A stretch of 64,000 bases of DNA from Methylobacterium soli (GCF_008806385.1 NZ_VZZK01000023.1:40084-104083); one strand, 5' to 3'; counted from the first letter of the stretch, positions 54,372-63,704 are shown. The notes: generated by a model from the letters alone, not told the origin. A program made the numbers and translations.

Positions 54372-55771
54372 TCCCGTCCCAATTCCCGAGACGCCTCCTG
54401 GCGCGGCTGCGCCCCCGCAGCGTGGCCGGGCAGATCGCGCTCCTCGTGGTCGCGGCGATCGTGGTGGCGCACGCGGTGGCGACCCTGGTCTTCGTCGTCC
54501 TGCGCGAGCCCTGGCGGCCGGACGACCATCCGGGCGTGGCGGCGAACCGCCTCGCCACGGTGGCGCGCCTTCTCGACGTGGCGGCGCCCGCCGAGCGAAC
54601 AATACTCCTGCGCCACGCGGCCCAGACCCTGCCGGGCCTTCGCATCGCGCCCTGGGCCGGCGCCGCGGCCACCCCGGAGAGCAGCCTCGACGTCCACCCG
54701 GTGGTGCAGCGCCTGCGGGACGGTTTCGGCCAAGCCCTGGCGATCACGGAATTCGCCAAGGAGACCCCGCACGGCCCCTTACGCCTCGGCATCGTCACGC
54801 CGGGCGGCGCCACCTTCCAGGCGAGCCTTCCGGACGATCCGCTGCGCCCGCCCAAGCAGGGCGCCATCATCTTCACCTTCGTGTTCCTCGGGCTGACCCT
54901 GGCGCTGCTCTCGGTCTGGGCGACCCGGGCGCTCACGGCGCCGCTCGCGCGCCTCGCCGGCGCCGCCGAGGCCTTCGGGACCCGCAACGACCCGTTGCCC
55001 CTGCCCCAGCGGGGCCCCGAGGAGGTCCTGGCCGTCTCCCGCGCCCTCGACCGGATGCGCGAGCGGGTGCGCCGCCTCATCGACGACCGCACCCAGATGC
55101 TCGCCGCGATCAGCCACGACCTGCGCACACCGATCACGCGGCTGCGCCTGCGGGCGGAGTTCATCGAGGACGATCACGCCCGCACCATGACGCTGCGCGA
55201 CCTCGATCAGATGAACGGGCTCGTGGAGGCGGCCCTCTCCTTCGTCCGCGACGGCCAGGGCAGCGCCGGCACGACCGCCCTCGTCGACCTCGCCTCGGTG
55301 GTACAGACGGTCTGCGACGGCTTCGGCGATATCGGCGCGGATGTGCGGGTGGCCCATAGCCGCCACGTTCTGGTGCGCGGGCGCCCCGACGAGTTGCAGC
55401 GGGCGATCACCAACCTCGTGGACAACGCCGTGAAATATGGCGGGGCGGCGGTGCTCAGCATGGAGGCCTGCCCCCGGGGCATCGCCGTCACGGTGCGCGA
55501 TCCCGGCCCCGGCATCCCGGAGGCGGAGCGCGATGCCATGCTCCAGCCGTTCGTGCGCGGCGACCGCGCCCGGAACCTCAACGAGGCGAGCGGCTTCGGC
55601 CTCGGGCTCTCGATCGTGCTCGCCATCGTCGAGGCGCATCAGGGACGCCTCATCCTCGACAATCCTCCGGAAGGCGGCCTCTGCGCCCGGATCGAGCTGC
55701 CCCTGGCCGTGCAGGCCCCGCTCGCGCCGGTCCCCGGCAAGCCCGCGCTCCCGGCCCGGGCCGCCGCTTAG
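54368..55771 (+). CDS. Sensor histidine kinase (EnvZ-like)
   Basis: A 467-residue membrane kinase partnered with the preceding regulator. TM1 is IALLVVAAIVVAHAVATLVF, then a periplasmic sensor of about 120 residues, TM2 GAIIFTFVFLGLTLALLSVW, a HAMP domain, the HisKA box AAISHDLRTPITRLRLRAEF with the phosphorylated His, and the ATPase boxes NLVDNAVKYGG, VRDPGPGIPEAERD and GFGLGLSIVLAIVEAHQG. Complete. The signal it senses is not evident from sequence. Confidence 0.95.
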   Translation: MIPSQFPRRLLARLRPRSVAGQIALLVVAAIVVAHAVATLVFVVLREPWRPDDHPGVAANRLATVARLLDVAAPAERTILLRHAAQTLPGLRIAPWAGAAATPESSLDVHPVVQRLRDGFGQALAITEFAKETPHGPLRLGIVTPGGATFQASLPDDPLRPPKQGAIIFTFVFLGLTLALLSVWATRALTAPLARLAGAAEAFGTRNDPLPLPQRGPEEVLAVSRALDRMRERVRRLIDDRTQMLAAISHDLRTPITRLRLRAEFIEDDHARTMTLRDLDQMNGLVEAALSFVRDGQGSAGTTALVDLASVVQTVCDGFGDIGADVRVAHSRHVLVRGRPDELQRAITNLVDNAVKYGGAAVLSMEACPRGIAVTVRDPGPGIPEAERDAMLQPFVRGDRARNLNEASGFGLGLSIVLAIVEAHQGRLILDNPPEGGLCARIELPLAVQAPLAPVPGKPALPARAAA

Positions 55772-55938
55772 CGGGCGGGCGGCGATATCGTTCCCCGATG
55801 TTGCGGCCGAGGGCGGCAGACAATTCGGGAAACCCTGACCGGACGCGCGCGCAATGGCCCCTTAACCAAGATCCGCGCTCATGGAACCGGACCCGCGGCC
55901 GGGCGCAACCGGTGCCTCTCACGTGCAAGAGCCTGTCC

Positions 55939-56580
55939 ATGAGTGCGATCTCCAGTTCGGCCGCCGCCCCGCTCTTCTCCACCCAGCGCCCACCGCCGCC
56001 CTCGGGCAGAAACCCGGTGGCGCGCGCCATCGGCGACGAGGTCTCATCGGGCGGCCTCAGCGCCGCCGACGGCACGGCCCTGACGAGCGCCTTGAAATCG
56101 ATCGACGCGAGCCTCTTCGGGGATGCCACGACCGCGACCGGCGGCCCTGCGCGGTCCGGCGGAACGAGCAGCGGCGGAAGCGAGACCCGCCTCGACCCGT
56201 CCGCCGTCAAGGACCGGGTCGACAGCCTCATCGACGATCAGGTGACGAGCGGCAGCCTCACCAGCGCGCAGGCCGACACCCTGAAGCAGATCTTCGCGCA
56301 GAATGCCCCGGAGAACGCGCAGGACAGATCCGGCGAGGCGGACGCGGGGAAGGTCGGCGGAATCGGCGGGCACGGGCACCGGCCGCACGGGCCGCCGCCG
56401 ACGGACCAGGCCGCGGCGAGCAGCGCGACCGACGCCACCGAGACCGGCACCGACGACCTGCTGACGAGCTTCATCCAGCAGCTGCAATCCGCGCAATCGA
56501 GCGCCTCGGGCTACGGCGCCAACGGGTCCGGCAGCTCCAGCCGGACCTCCGCGGCCCTGCTGTTCGATTTCCAGGCCTGA
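55939..56580 (+). CDS. Low-complexity hypothetical protein
   Basis: A 213-residue protein, MSAISSSAAAPLFSTQRPPP onward, with Ser/Gly/Ala-rich ends and one ordered helical stretch, VKDRVDSLIDDQVTSGSLTS with AQADTLKQIFAQNA (about 92-125), followed by GHGHRPHGPPP and a C-terminal helix LTSFIQQLQSAQSSA. That core pattern, a linker helix with GxLTxxQA, resembles small EF-hand-adjacent or quorum-type exported proteins of alphaproteobacteria but I cannot name it. The frame opens at 55798; ATG 55939 is preferred because the upstream part overlaps non-coding sequence. Confidence 0.6.
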   Translation: MSAISSSAAAPLFSTQRPPPPSGRNPVARAIGDEVSSGGLSAADGTALTSALKSIDASLFGDATTATGGPARSGGTSSGGSETRLDPSAVKDRVDSLIDDQVTSGSLTSAQADTLKQIFAQNAPENAQDRSGEADAGKVGGIGGHGHRPHGPPPTDQAAASSATDATETGTDDLLTSFIQQLQSAQSSASGYGANGSGSSSRTSAALLFDFQA

Positions 56581-56586
56581 GGCCAC

Positions 56587-56620
56587 GGGCCGCCCGGGGC
56601 GGTGCCGCCTGGGGCGGCCC
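56587..56620. terminator. GC-rich hairpin between convergent genes
   Basis: GGGCCGCCC (56587-56595) and GGGCGGCCC (56612-56620) are complementary arms in the 75-bp space between the stop of the low-complexity gene and the stop of the GST gene. The GGGGCGGCCCGCAG word is then repeated directly. A bidirectional terminator is likely though T-runs are lacking. Confidence 0.4.
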
Positions 56621-56655
56621 GCAGCCCGGGGCGGCCCGCAGAGCGTCCGGAACCG

Positions 56656-57315
56656 TCAGAACTCCATGTCGAGTTCTTCGATCTCCTCCGGCTCGCGGGC
56701 GGCGGCCTCGCTCCATTCCCGCATCAGCGGCCAGGCCAGGATCAGGTCGCGGTAGGCGGCCGCCCGGGCCGGCAACGGCACGTCGTAGGTCTGGAAGCGC
56801 GTGCAGACGGGGGCGTACATCGCGTCGGCGAGCGTCGGGCCCTCGCCGAACAGGTAGGGACCGCCGTAGCGGCCGAGGCATTCGTCGAAGATCGCGGTGA
56901 TCCGGTCGACGTCGCCCTTCGCGCCGTTGAAGATCCTGAAGTTCGGATGATGCGCCTTGAGGTTCATCGGCAGGGCCGAGCGCAGGTTGATGAAGCCGCC
57001 ATGCATCTCGCCGGCGATCGAGCGGCAATGGGCGCGCGCCACCACGTCCTCGGGCAGGAAGCCGGCCTGCGGGTAGGTCTCGTTGAGATACTGCGCGATC
57101 GCGAGGGTATCCCAGACCACGACCGCGCCGTGGCTCAGGCGCGGCACCAGGAACGAGGGCGAGAGGTGCAGGAGCTCGGCCCGGGTCGAGGCGTCGGCGC
57201 CCGTCAGCACCTCCGTCTCGAAATCGAGCCCCGCCATCCGGCAGATCAGCCAGCCGCGCAGCGACCAGGAGGAGTAATTCCGGCTCGAGATCGTGAGCGT
57301 CGCCGCAGCCATCAC
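56656..57315 (-). CDS. Glutathione S-transferase family protein
   Basis: A 219-residue protein. The thioredoxin-like N-terminal domain starts LTISSRNYSSWSLRGWLICR, where the Ser of SSWS is the likely catalytic residue, and SPSFLVPRLSHGAVVVWDTL gives the cis-Pro and glutathione loop. The helical C-terminal domain contains LFGEGPTLADAMYAPV. This is the zeta/YfcG-like group that often acts in detoxification; the substrate is unknown. Confidence 0.92.
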   Translation of the reverse strand: MMAAATLTISSRNYSSWSLRGWLICRMAGLDFETEVLTGADASTRAELLHLSPSFLVPRLSHGAVVVWDTLAIAQYLNETYPQAGFLPEDVVARAHCRSIAGEMHGGFINLRSALPMNLKAHHPNFRIFNGAKGDVDRITAIFDECLGRYGGPYLFGEGPTLADAMYAPVCTRFQTYDVPLPARAAAYRDLILAWPLMREWSEAAAREPEEIEELDMEF

Positions 57316-57614
57316 CGGTCCTTCGAGGTCTCGTGTTCCTCAGCGCCGGGCTGATCCAAGACTCGTGCCGCACCGTGAGCCCGGCACGCGGATGATGCCC
57401 GAAAGGCGCAGGCCCTCAACAAGCGTGGCCTCGGTGGTCACACTGGCTTGACAGTACGAACCAGTCTGAAAGGTTGTCGGCTCAACAAAGTCGGTCCGGC
57501 CATTGGCACGGACCGTGCAACGAGGAAACGGGCATGCAGCAATACGACAGACCCGTGACCTCGTACTTTTGGCCGGTTGCGGCGCTTTCGCGCCCAACTC
57601 ATCCTTAGCGCGCA
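57316..57614. promoter_or_regulatory. Divergent promoter region of the GST and PHB depolymerase genes
   Basis: No gene is supported. The region is less GC-rich than its flanks, with TTGACAGTACGAACC near 57447 resembling a -35 box. A promoter role for either gene is inference. Confidence 0.4.
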
Positions 57615-58919
57615 ATGAACATGCAGCGCACAGAGGCGTGGCTGCCTTCTCCTTCCGCCGTGAACGCCCCTGCTTTGGGCCGATCGCGCATGCGAGCCAG
57701 CCCCATGCTGTACGATGCCTTCGAGGTTCAGGCGGACCTCGCCGAGCAGACCCGGGCCTGGGGCCGGATCCTGCACGACGCCGTCTCGCCTTGGACCCAG
57801 GCGGGCTTCCGTGAGCCGGCGACCTGGTGGTCCGCCGGCGCCAGGATGATGATGCGGGCCGGGCTGACCTTCAGCCGCCCGCCCTACGGCATCGATTCAG
57901 TCCAGGTCGGCAACCGCAACGTGCCGGTCATCGAGGAGCCGGTCTTCGCGACGCCGTTCGGCACGCTCCTGCGCTTCCGCAAGGACATCGCCTCGGAACA
58001 GCCCAAGGTGCTGGTGGTGGCCCCCATGTCGGGGCACTTCGCCACGCTCCTGCGCGGCACGGTGCGCACCCTGTTGCCCGACCACGACGTCTACATCACG
58101 GATTGGCACAACGCCCGCGACGTGCCCCTCTCGGCCGGGCGCTTCGGCTTCGACGATTACGTCGATCATCTGGTCCAGTTCCTGGAGACGATGGGCGAGG
58201 GCTCGCACATCGTGGCGGTCTGCCAGCCCGCCGTGCAGGCCCTGGCCGCCGCGGCCGTGATGGCGCAGAGCCGCAACCCGGCGGCGCCCCGCAGCATGAC
58301 CCTGATGGCGGGCCCGGTGGATTGCCGCATCAGCCCGACCTCGGTGAACCAGCTCGCCATCTCGAAGCCGATCGAGTGGTTCGAGCAGAACCTGATCGCC
58401 ACGGTGCCGCGCCGGCACAAGGGCGCGGGCCGGCAGGTCTATCCCGGCTTCGTGCAGGTCTCGGCCTTCGTCTCGATGAATGCCAAGCGTCACATGCAGG
58501 GCCATGCCGACCTGTTCTGGCACCTCGCCAATGGCGAGACCGACAAGGCGCGGGCGATCGAGAACTTCTACGACGAGTATTTCGCCGTCCTCGATCTCGC
58601 GGCCGAGTTCTACCTCGAGACCGTGAAGATGGTCTTCCAGGATTACACGCTGGCCAAGAACGAGCTGACCTATCGGGGCAGCCCGCTGGACATGCGCGCC
58701 ATCCGGCGCACCGCCCTGATGACGGTCGAGGGCGAGCGCGACGACATCTGCGCGGTGGGCCAGACCATGGCGGCCCATGACCTCTGCACCAGCCTGCCGC
58801 CCCACATGAAGAGCCACCACCTGCAGGCGGGCGTCGGCCATTACGGCGTGTTCTCGGGCCGCAAATGGGAGACGCAGACCTACCCGCTCGTGCGCAACTT
58901 CATCCAGTCGCACAGCTGA
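57615..58919 (+). CDS. phaZ: Intracellular polyhydroxyalkanoate (PHB) depolymerase
   Basis: A 434-residue enzyme that breaks down stored polyhydroxybutyrate in granules. Typical elements are MLYDAFEVQADLAEQTRAWG (about 32 onward), FGTLLRFRKD, LVVAPMSGHFATLLRGTVRT, DVYITDWHNARDVPLSAGRF and VAVCQPAVQALAAAAVM, where Cys replaces Ser as nucleophile, as in this depolymerase class. LMAGPVDCRISPT, and GVGHYGVFSGRKWE with the His, complete the triad region. The listed ATG gives about 30 residues ahead of the conserved MLYDAF; a start at that Met (57708) is an alternative. Confidence 0.92.
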   Translation: MNMQRTEAWLPSPSAVNAPALGRSRMRASPMLYDAFEVQADLAEQTRAWGRILHDAVSPWTQAGFREPATWWSAGARMMMRAGLTFSRPPYGIDSVQVGNRNVPVIEEPVFATPFGTLLRFRKDIASEQPKVLVVAPMSGHFATLLRGTVRTLLPDHDVYITDWHNARDVPLSAGRFGFDDYVDHLVQFLETMGEGSHIVAVCQPAVQALAAAAVMAQSRNPAAPRSMTLMAGPVDCRISPTSVNQLAISKPIEWFEQNLIATVPRRHKGAGRQVYPGFVQVSAFVSMNAKRHMQGHADLFWHLANGETDKARAIENFYDEYFAVLDLAAEFYLETVKMVFQDYTLAKNELTYRGSPLDMRAIRRTALMTVEGERDDICAVGQTMAAHDLCTSLPPHMKSHHLQAGVGHYGVFSGRKWETQTYPLVRNFIQSHS

Positions 58920-59195
58920 GTCCCGGGCGCAGCCCGGGGCGGGTGTGGCCTTCGGGCCGCGCTGGGCCGCCCCTCGTCCGCATCGCGCATTCCTCGCCCG
59001 AGCCCGGTTGGAACTCGCCCGCGCATCGTGTATGAGCTTGCCGCAGGTATCGTTTTACGCGCCGATTCGAGATTGTCCGATCGACGTCCCTCCTGGGAAT
59101 TCCCCGGGCAAGGGGCGTTTGTCGGTTTCCCCGCAAGCGCTGGGGTTCGGAGTGGGCGCTGTTCGAAGATAGATCGTTCTAGAGGATCAAGACCG

Positions 59196-59510
59196 TTGCA
59201 GGTACTCGTTCGCGACAACAACGTCGATCAGGCGCTCCGCGTCCTCAAGAAGAAGATGCAGCGTGAGGGCATCTTCCGTGAGATGAAGCAGCGCAAGGCC
59301 TATGAGAAGCCCTCCGTGCGCAAGGCACGCGAGAAGGCCGAGGCCGTACGCCGCGCCCGCAAGCAGGCCCGCAAGACCGCGATCCGCGAGGGCCTGATCG
59401 CCGCCCCGAAGCCGAAGCCCCGTTTCGGCGCCGGCGGTCCCCGCCGCCCCGGCATGCCCTCCGCGAGCCCGGCTCCGTCGCAGGCTCCCGGCGCCGCCAT
59501 CGCGTCGTAA
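59196..59510 (+). CDS. rpsU: 30S ribosomal protein S21 with basic C-terminal extension
   Basis: A 104-residue S21. MQVLVRDNNVDQALRVLKKK through MQREGIFREMKQRKAYEKPS is the conserved S21 body, then RRARKQARKTAIREG; a Pro/Ala/Gly-rich tail extends the usual length of about 70 residues by about 30, as in other Rhizobiales. It begins with TTG at 59196, with AGAGGA 9 bases upstream and the family N-terminus MQVLVRDNN-like directly at it. It is followed by two hairpins. Confidence 0.95.
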   Translation: MQVLVRDNNVDQALRVLKKKMQREGIFREMKQRKAYEKPSVRKAREKAEAVRRARKQARKTAIREGLIAAPKPKPRFGAGGPRRPGMPSASPAPSQAPGAAIAS

Positions 59511-59516
59511 GGGTCG

Positions 59517-59536
59517 GGCTGCCGCATCCGGCAGCC
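59517..59536 (+). terminator. Hairpin just after rpsU
   Basis: GGCTGCCG (59517-59524) pairs with CGGCAGCC (59529-59536) across a CATC loop, six bases after the rpsU stop. It is the first of two hairpins in this gap. Confidence 0.5.
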
Positions 59537-59544
59537 GTCCTGGC

Positions 59545-59591
59545 ATGCAAAAAGGCCCGGTCGCCTCACGGCGGCGCGGGCCTTTTTGCAT
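59545..59591. terminator. Bidirectional rho-independent terminator
   Basis: ATGCAAAAAGGCCC (59545-59558) and GGGCCTTTTTGCAT (59578-59591) are perfectly complementary, with A5/T5 runs supplying U-tracts in both directions. It separates rpsU from the convergent response regulator gene, whose stop is at 59596. Confidence 0.85.
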
Positions 59592-59595
59592 GGCG

Positions 59596-59988
59596 TCAGG
59601 CGGCGCGGGCCGCGTCCGTGGCGCGCTCGGCCTGAACCAGCACGTCGAAGGCGCGCCAGGGCTTCTGCATGAAGACCGCGTGCTCGGGCATGCGCGCATT
59701 GCGCCCCTCGTCGTAGCCCGAGGTGACGATCACCCGCACGTCGGGCCAGCGCTGCTCGACATTGCGGGCGAGCGAGATCCCGTCCATGGCGCCGGGCAGG
59801 CGGACATCGGCAAACAGCAGGGCGACGTTGACGTCGGCGCGCTCCAGGATCGCGATCGCCGCCTCGGCGCTCTCGCAGGCGATGACGTCGAGATCGGTCT
59901 CCTCGAGGACGGCCGCCGCAAGGTTGCGGATCGCGGCGTCGTCCTCCACCACGAGTGCGACGGGACAGTCGGGCAAAGCTTGGCCCAT
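59596..59988 (-). CDS. Single-domain response regulator (CheY-like)
   Basis: A 130-residue stand-alone receiver. VALVVEDDAAIRNLAAAVLE has the acidic pair, LLFADVRLPGAMDG holds the phospho-acceptor Asp, VIVTSGYDEG the Thr/Ser, and VFMQKPWRAFDVL the Lys. There is no output domain, so it acts through partner kinases or as a phosphate shuttle. AGGAGG stands before ATG 59988, an excellent ribosome site; the open frame to 60090 is not coding. Confidence 0.93.
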   Translation of the reverse strand: MGQALPDCPVALVVEDDAAIRNLAAAVLEETDLDVIACESAEAAIAILERADVNVALLFADVRLPGAMDGISLARNVEQRWPDVRVIVTSGYDEGRNARMPEHAVFMQKPWRAFDVLVQAERATDAARAA

Positions 59989-60392
59989 GGAGCCTCCTAT
60001 ATCCGGATGTGGGTGATGCCGTGAGGCCGCGGCCACGAATCGGGCCGCTACGCCGGCACCGATGCTGCGCCGGCCTGGGTCAACCGGCAAGAGTCCGGAT
60101 CGGTCCCGTTATTCTGCCTGATTTTCGAGCAGATCCGCGCCGTGACGGCTTGGCCGCCTCAGAGGGCCCGGCTCAAGGCCCCCGTTCGCAGGGCGCCATA
60201 ACTTGGCCATGCCCGGGCGCGATCTCCGGATACGCTCAAACTCTGAGCATGCTGCGGTGCATTAACGAACTGTTCACCGCGCAACCCTGAATGTTACAGT
60301 CTGAAGACGGCGGTGACCGCTCCGCGGAATACGGCTTGCTTGCGAGCTCCGGGAGTCCGGCCCGAACGTTTGCCTGGGGGTGTTTGTCAGCC
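59989..60392. promoter_or_regulatory. Divergent promoter region of the response regulator and amidotransferase genes
   Basis: No gene is supported. The frame of the amidotransferase is open from 60291 but its first 34 codons do not match the family. GTGCATTAACGAACTGTTC near 60256-60274 is the least GC-rich stretch. Confidence 0.4.
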
Positions 60393-61184
60393 ATGTGCCG
60401 CTTCCTCGCCTATAGCGGTGATCCGGTCTTCCTGTCCGACCTCGTCTGCGCACCGACGCACTCGCTGGTGCATCAGTCGCTTCACGCGGCCGAGGCGAAG
60501 ACCGAGACCAACGGCGACGGCTTCGGCATCGGCTGGTACGGCGACCGGCCGGATCCGGGCATCTACCGGGACGTCTCGCCCGCCTGGTCCGACGAGAACC
60601 TCGTCAATCTCTGCCAGCAGGTCCGCGCCCGCACCTTCTTCGCCCATGTGCGCGCCTCCACCGGCACCGCCACGACCCGGGCGAACTGCCACCCCTTCGT
60701 GCAGGGGCGGCTGATGTTCATGCATAACGGCCAGATCGGCGGGTACCACCGGATCAAGCGCCGGCTCGAGGCGCTGATCCCGGACGCGCTCTATGACGGG
60801 CGCCGGGGCACCACCGATTCCGAGGCGATCTTCCTCCTGGCGCTCGCCAACGGCGTCGTCGATAACCCGATCGGCGCCATGGCGGAGACGCTCGCCACCG
60901 TGCGCGAGCTGATGCAGGGCGCCGGCATCGCCGAGCCCCTGCGCTTCACCGCGCTGCTGACCGACGGCGACAGCCTGACGGCCTATCGCTGGGCCTGCGA
61001 CGGGCGCCCGCCGAGCCTCTATTACCGCGAGACCGAGACCGGCCTGATCGTGGTCTCCGAGCCGATCGACGGCTGCCGCGAGGGCTGGCAGGTGGTGCCG
61101 AAGGGCGGCACCCTGCAGGCGCGGCGCGGCGAGCGCGCCGTGGTGCTCGGGGCGGACGCCATCGGCGAGCGCATCGCCGCCTGA
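60393..61184 (+). CDS. Class II glutamine amidotransferase
   Basis: A 263-residue Ntn-type hydrolase. It starts MCRFLAYSGDPVFLSDLVCA, and Cys2 after Met removal becomes the N-terminal nucleophile, which fixes the start. TNGDGFGIGWYG, FFAHVRASTGTATTRANCHP and LMFMHNGQIGGY, GTTDSEAIFLLAL are the glutamine-binding loops of the YafJ/EgtC-like group. With no synthetase partner in the window, the amination target is unknown. Confidence 0.92.
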   Translation: MCRFLAYSGDPVFLSDLVCAPTHSLVHQSLHAAEAKTETNGDGFGIGWYGDRPDPGIYRDVSPAWSDENLVNLCQQVRARTFFAHVRASTGTATTRANCHPFVQGRLMFMHNGQIGGYHRIKRRLEALIPDALYDGRRGTTDSEAIFLLALANGVVDNPIGAMAETLATVRELMQGAGIAEPLRFTALLTDGDSLTAYRWACDGRPPSLYYRETETGLIVVSEPIDGCREGWQVVPKGGTLQARRGERAVVLGADAIGERIAA

Positions 61185-61319
61185 TCGGCGCGGGCCGGCG
61201 CAAGGCCCCATGTCCCGAACCGGGTTGCCGGCCGGGCCCGAAGGGCGGACAACCCCTGTGGCCGGCGATGGACGCCGGTACCGGCTGGACAGCCGGTCGA
61301 GCAGGGATGATCGCGCTTC

Positions 61320-62753
61320 ATGTATCCGGATGTCGATCTGCACATCGCCGGCACGTGGTCGGCAGGTTCCGCGGGCGAGCGGTTGCCGGTCCTCAACCCC
61401 GCCACGGGCGAGACCATCGGGCAGCTCGCGGTGGCCACCCGGGAGGATCTCGACCGGGCCCTGGCGGCGGCCGAGCGGGGCTTCGCGCAATGGCGCCGGG
61501 TCCCGCCCATCGAGCGCTCCAAGATCCTGCGCCGGGCGGCCGACCTGCTGCGGGAGCGAGTCGAGGACATCGCCCGCCTCATGACGCTGGAGCAGGGCAA
61601 GCCCCTGGCCGAGGCGCGGGCCGAGACCCTGGTGGCCGCCGAGGTCACCGATTGGTTCGCGGAGGAAGGCAAGCGCACCTACGGGCGGGTCATCCCGGCC
61701 CGCCAGGACGGCGTGATGCAGTTCGTGGTGCGCGAGCCCATCGGGCCGGTCGCCTGCTTCACGCCCTGGAACTTCCCGATCAACCAGGCGGTGCGCAAGA
61801 TCGCCGCCGCCCTCTGCACCGGCTGCTCGGTGATCCTGAAGGGCCCCGAGGACACGCCCGCCTCCTGCGCCGCCCTGGTGCGGGCCTATCGCGACGCGGG
61901 GGTGCCGGGCGACGCGCTCTCCCTGGTGTTCGGGGACCCGGCCGCGATCTCGTCCTACCTGATCCCGCACCCGGTCATCCGCAAGATCTCCTTCACGGGC
62001 TCGACGGTGGTGGGCAAGCAGCTCGCAGGGCTCGCGGGCCAGCACATGAAGCGGGTCACGATGGAGCTCGGCGGCCATGCCCCCGCGATCGTGTTCGGGG
62101 ATGCGGATGTGGAGAAGGCGGTGTCGGTGCTCGCCGCCAACAAGTTCCGCAATGCCGGCCAGGTCTGCGTCGCCCCGACCCGCTTCCTCGTGCACGAGAG
62201 CGTGTTCGACCGCTTCGTGGACGGGTTCGTGGCCGCGGCCGAGGGCCTCAAGGTCGGCGACGGGCTCGACCCCGACACCCGGATGGGCCCGCTGATCCAC
62301 GGGCGCCGGCTCGAGGCCATGGAGAGCCTGACGGCGGACGCGACCGCCGAGGGCGCGCGGCTGCGCACCGGCGGCAAGCGCATCGGCAACCGCGGCAACT
62401 TCTTCGAGCCGACGATCTTCACCGACGTGCCGCTCTCCGCCCGCCTCATGAACGAGGAGCCGTTCGGGCCGGTGGCGGCGGTCCAGCGCTTCACGGATGA
62501 CGAGGCCGCCCTGACGGAGGCCAACCGCCTGCCCTACGGGCTCGCCGCCTACGCCTATACCCGCTCGGCCGAGCGCGCCGCCACGGTCGCGTCCCGGATC
62601 GAGAGCGGCATGCTCGGCATCAACCATCACGGCCTCGCGGTCCCGGAGACGCCCTTCGGCGGCGTCAAGGATTCGGGCTATGGCAGCGAGGGCGGCGCCG
62701 AGGCGCTCGAAGCCTACCTGGTCACCAAGTTCGTGAGCCAGGCGAGCGCCTGA
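61320..62753 (+). CDS. NAD(P)-dependent succinate-semialdehyde dehydrogenase-like aldehyde dehydrogenase
   Basis: A 477-residue aldehyde dehydrogenase. VACFTPWNFPINQAVRKIAA is the coenzyme fold, KISFTGSTVVGKQLA the glycine turn, VTMELGGHAPAIVF the general-base Glu, and FRNAGQVCVAPTRFLVHESV the catalytic Cys. The overall resemblance is to GabD/SSADH-type enzymes oxidising semialdehydes, but neighbouring aldehyde dehydrogenases share the pattern so the substrate is not fixed. It ends just before a strong terminator. Confidence 0.92.
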   Translation: MYPDVDLHIAGTWSAGSAGERLPVLNPATGETIGQLAVATREDLDRALAAAERGFAQWRRVPPIERSKILRRAADLLRERVEDIARLMTLEQGKPLAEARAETLVAAEVTDWFAEEGKRTYGRVIPARQDGVMQFVVREPIGPVACFTPWNFPINQAVRKIAAALCTGCSVILKGPEDTPASCAALVRAYRDAGVPGDALSLVFGDPAAISSYLIPHPVIRKISFTGSTVVGKQLAGLAGQHMKRVTMELGGHAPAIVFGDADVEKAVSVLAANKFRNAGQVCVAPTRFLVHESVFDRFVDGFVAAAEGLKVGDGLDPDTRMGPLIHGRRLEAMESLTADATAEGARLRTGGKRIGNRGNFFEPTIFTDVPLSARLMNEEPFGPVAAVQRFTDDEAALTEANRLPYGLAAYAYTRSAERAATVASRIESGMLGINHHGLAVPETPFGGVKDSGYGSEGGAEALEAYLVTKFVSQASA

Positions 62754-62766
62754 GCCGGATCTGCCA

Positions 62767-62794
62767 GGGGCCGCCCGCGAGCGAGGGCGGCCCC
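62767..62794. terminator. Bidirectional terminator between convergent genes
   Basis: GGGGCCGCCC (62767-62776) pairs with GGGCGGCCCC (62785-62794) across 8 bases, followed by TTGAGTTT on the plus strand. It lies in the short space between the aldehyde dehydrogenase and the convergent Mn catalase gene. Confidence 0.7.
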
Positions 62795-62810
62795 TTGAGT
62801 TTGCGCCGCC

Positions 62811-63704
62811 TCAGCGGCGCAGGCTGGTGTTGGTGGGCGGCTCGCTCATCTGCTCCTTCTGGGCGCCGGAATCGGGCCGGGCCGGGCCGAGAACCGGCTC
62901 CTCGCCGAGGGGCTCGGCCTGGACGAAATGGTACTCGCCCTTGCCGTCGAGGGAGGGCCCCTGCGAGTAGCGGCCGGGCTGGACCGGCACGCCGTTCCGC
63001 TCGGTGCCGAAGAAGGCGTAGCTGAACTCCTTCGTCTCCTCGTTCTGGTCGAAGCTGTTGGGAACCGGCAGGCCCTCGGTGAGGCCGCCGAGCTCGTCGA
63101 TGACCGCGAGCCATTGCTGCTGGTGCATGGTGTCGCGCGCGATCAGGAAGCGCCACATGTCCTGCATGCCCTTGTCGTGGGCCGCGTTGAACAGGCGCAC
63201 CGCGAGCGTCCGGCCCGTCGCCTCGGCGGCGACGTTGGCGAACATGTCGCCCACGATGTTGCCGCTGGCATAGACGTGCGAGCAATCGAAGGGCACGCCG
63301 TCGCAATTGGCCGGGAAGGCCGCCATGCCGGTGGACAGGATGTGCCGGTGCAGCATGCCCTCGACCGCGTGGCGCGGGCGCTCGCCGCCGCCCATCACGG
63401 CATTCATCACCGGGTTCGAGGCCGCCGCCGTCTCCTGCAGGCTGGCCGGGGCGCCCTCGAGGTTGAGGGCGACCGCGGTGGCCAGCATCTCGATATGCCC
63501 GATCTCCTCCGTGGCGGTGTTGAGGAGAACGTCGCGGTACTTGGTGTTCGGGGCGCGGTTGCCCCAGCCCTGGAAGAAGTACTGCAGACAGACCCGGATC
63601 TCGCCCTCGATCCCGCCGATCGCCTGCTGCAACATGCGCGCGTAGACCGGGTCAGGGTTCTCGACCTTGACGGGATATTGCAGGCGCTTCTCGTGGAAAT
63701 ACAT
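62811..63704 (-). CDS. Manganese (non-heme) catalase
   Basis: A 297-residue ferritin-like di-manganese enzyme that disproportionates hydrogen peroxide. MYFHEKRLQYPVKVENPDPV starts at the family N-terminus; RMLQQAIGGIEGEIRVCLQY has Glu35, NTATEEIGHIEMLATAVALN has Glu66 and His70, and QWLAVIDELGG-type and HDKGMQDMWRFLIARDTMHQ segments carry the second pair of ligands. ATG 63704 has GAGG about 9 bases upstream; the frame extends to 63794 without homology. The AT-rich 63800-63880 interval upstream should hold its promoter. Confidence 0.93.
   Translation of the reverse strand: MYFHEKRLQYPVKVENPDPVYARMLQQAIGGIEGEIRVCLQYFFQGWGNRAPNTKYRDVLLNTATEEIGHIEMLATAVALNLEGAPASLQETAAASNPVMNAVMGGGERPRHAVEGMLHRHILSTGMAAFPANCDGVPFDCSHVYASGNIVGDMFANVAAEATGRTLAVRLFNAAHDKGMQDMWRFLIARDTMHQQQWLAVIDELGGLTEGLPVPNSFDQNEETKEFSYAFFGTERNGVPVQPGRYSQGPSLDGKGEYHFVQAEPLGEEPVLGPARPDSGAQKEQMSEPPTNTSLRR

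Noticed and set aside
60387..62630. 747-aa open frame on the minus strand opposite the amidotransferase and aldehyde dehydrogenase genes
   Set aside because: It lies antisense to two clearly conserved genes, has low-complexity His/Arg/Gly-rich composition, and is the expected result of high third-position GC.
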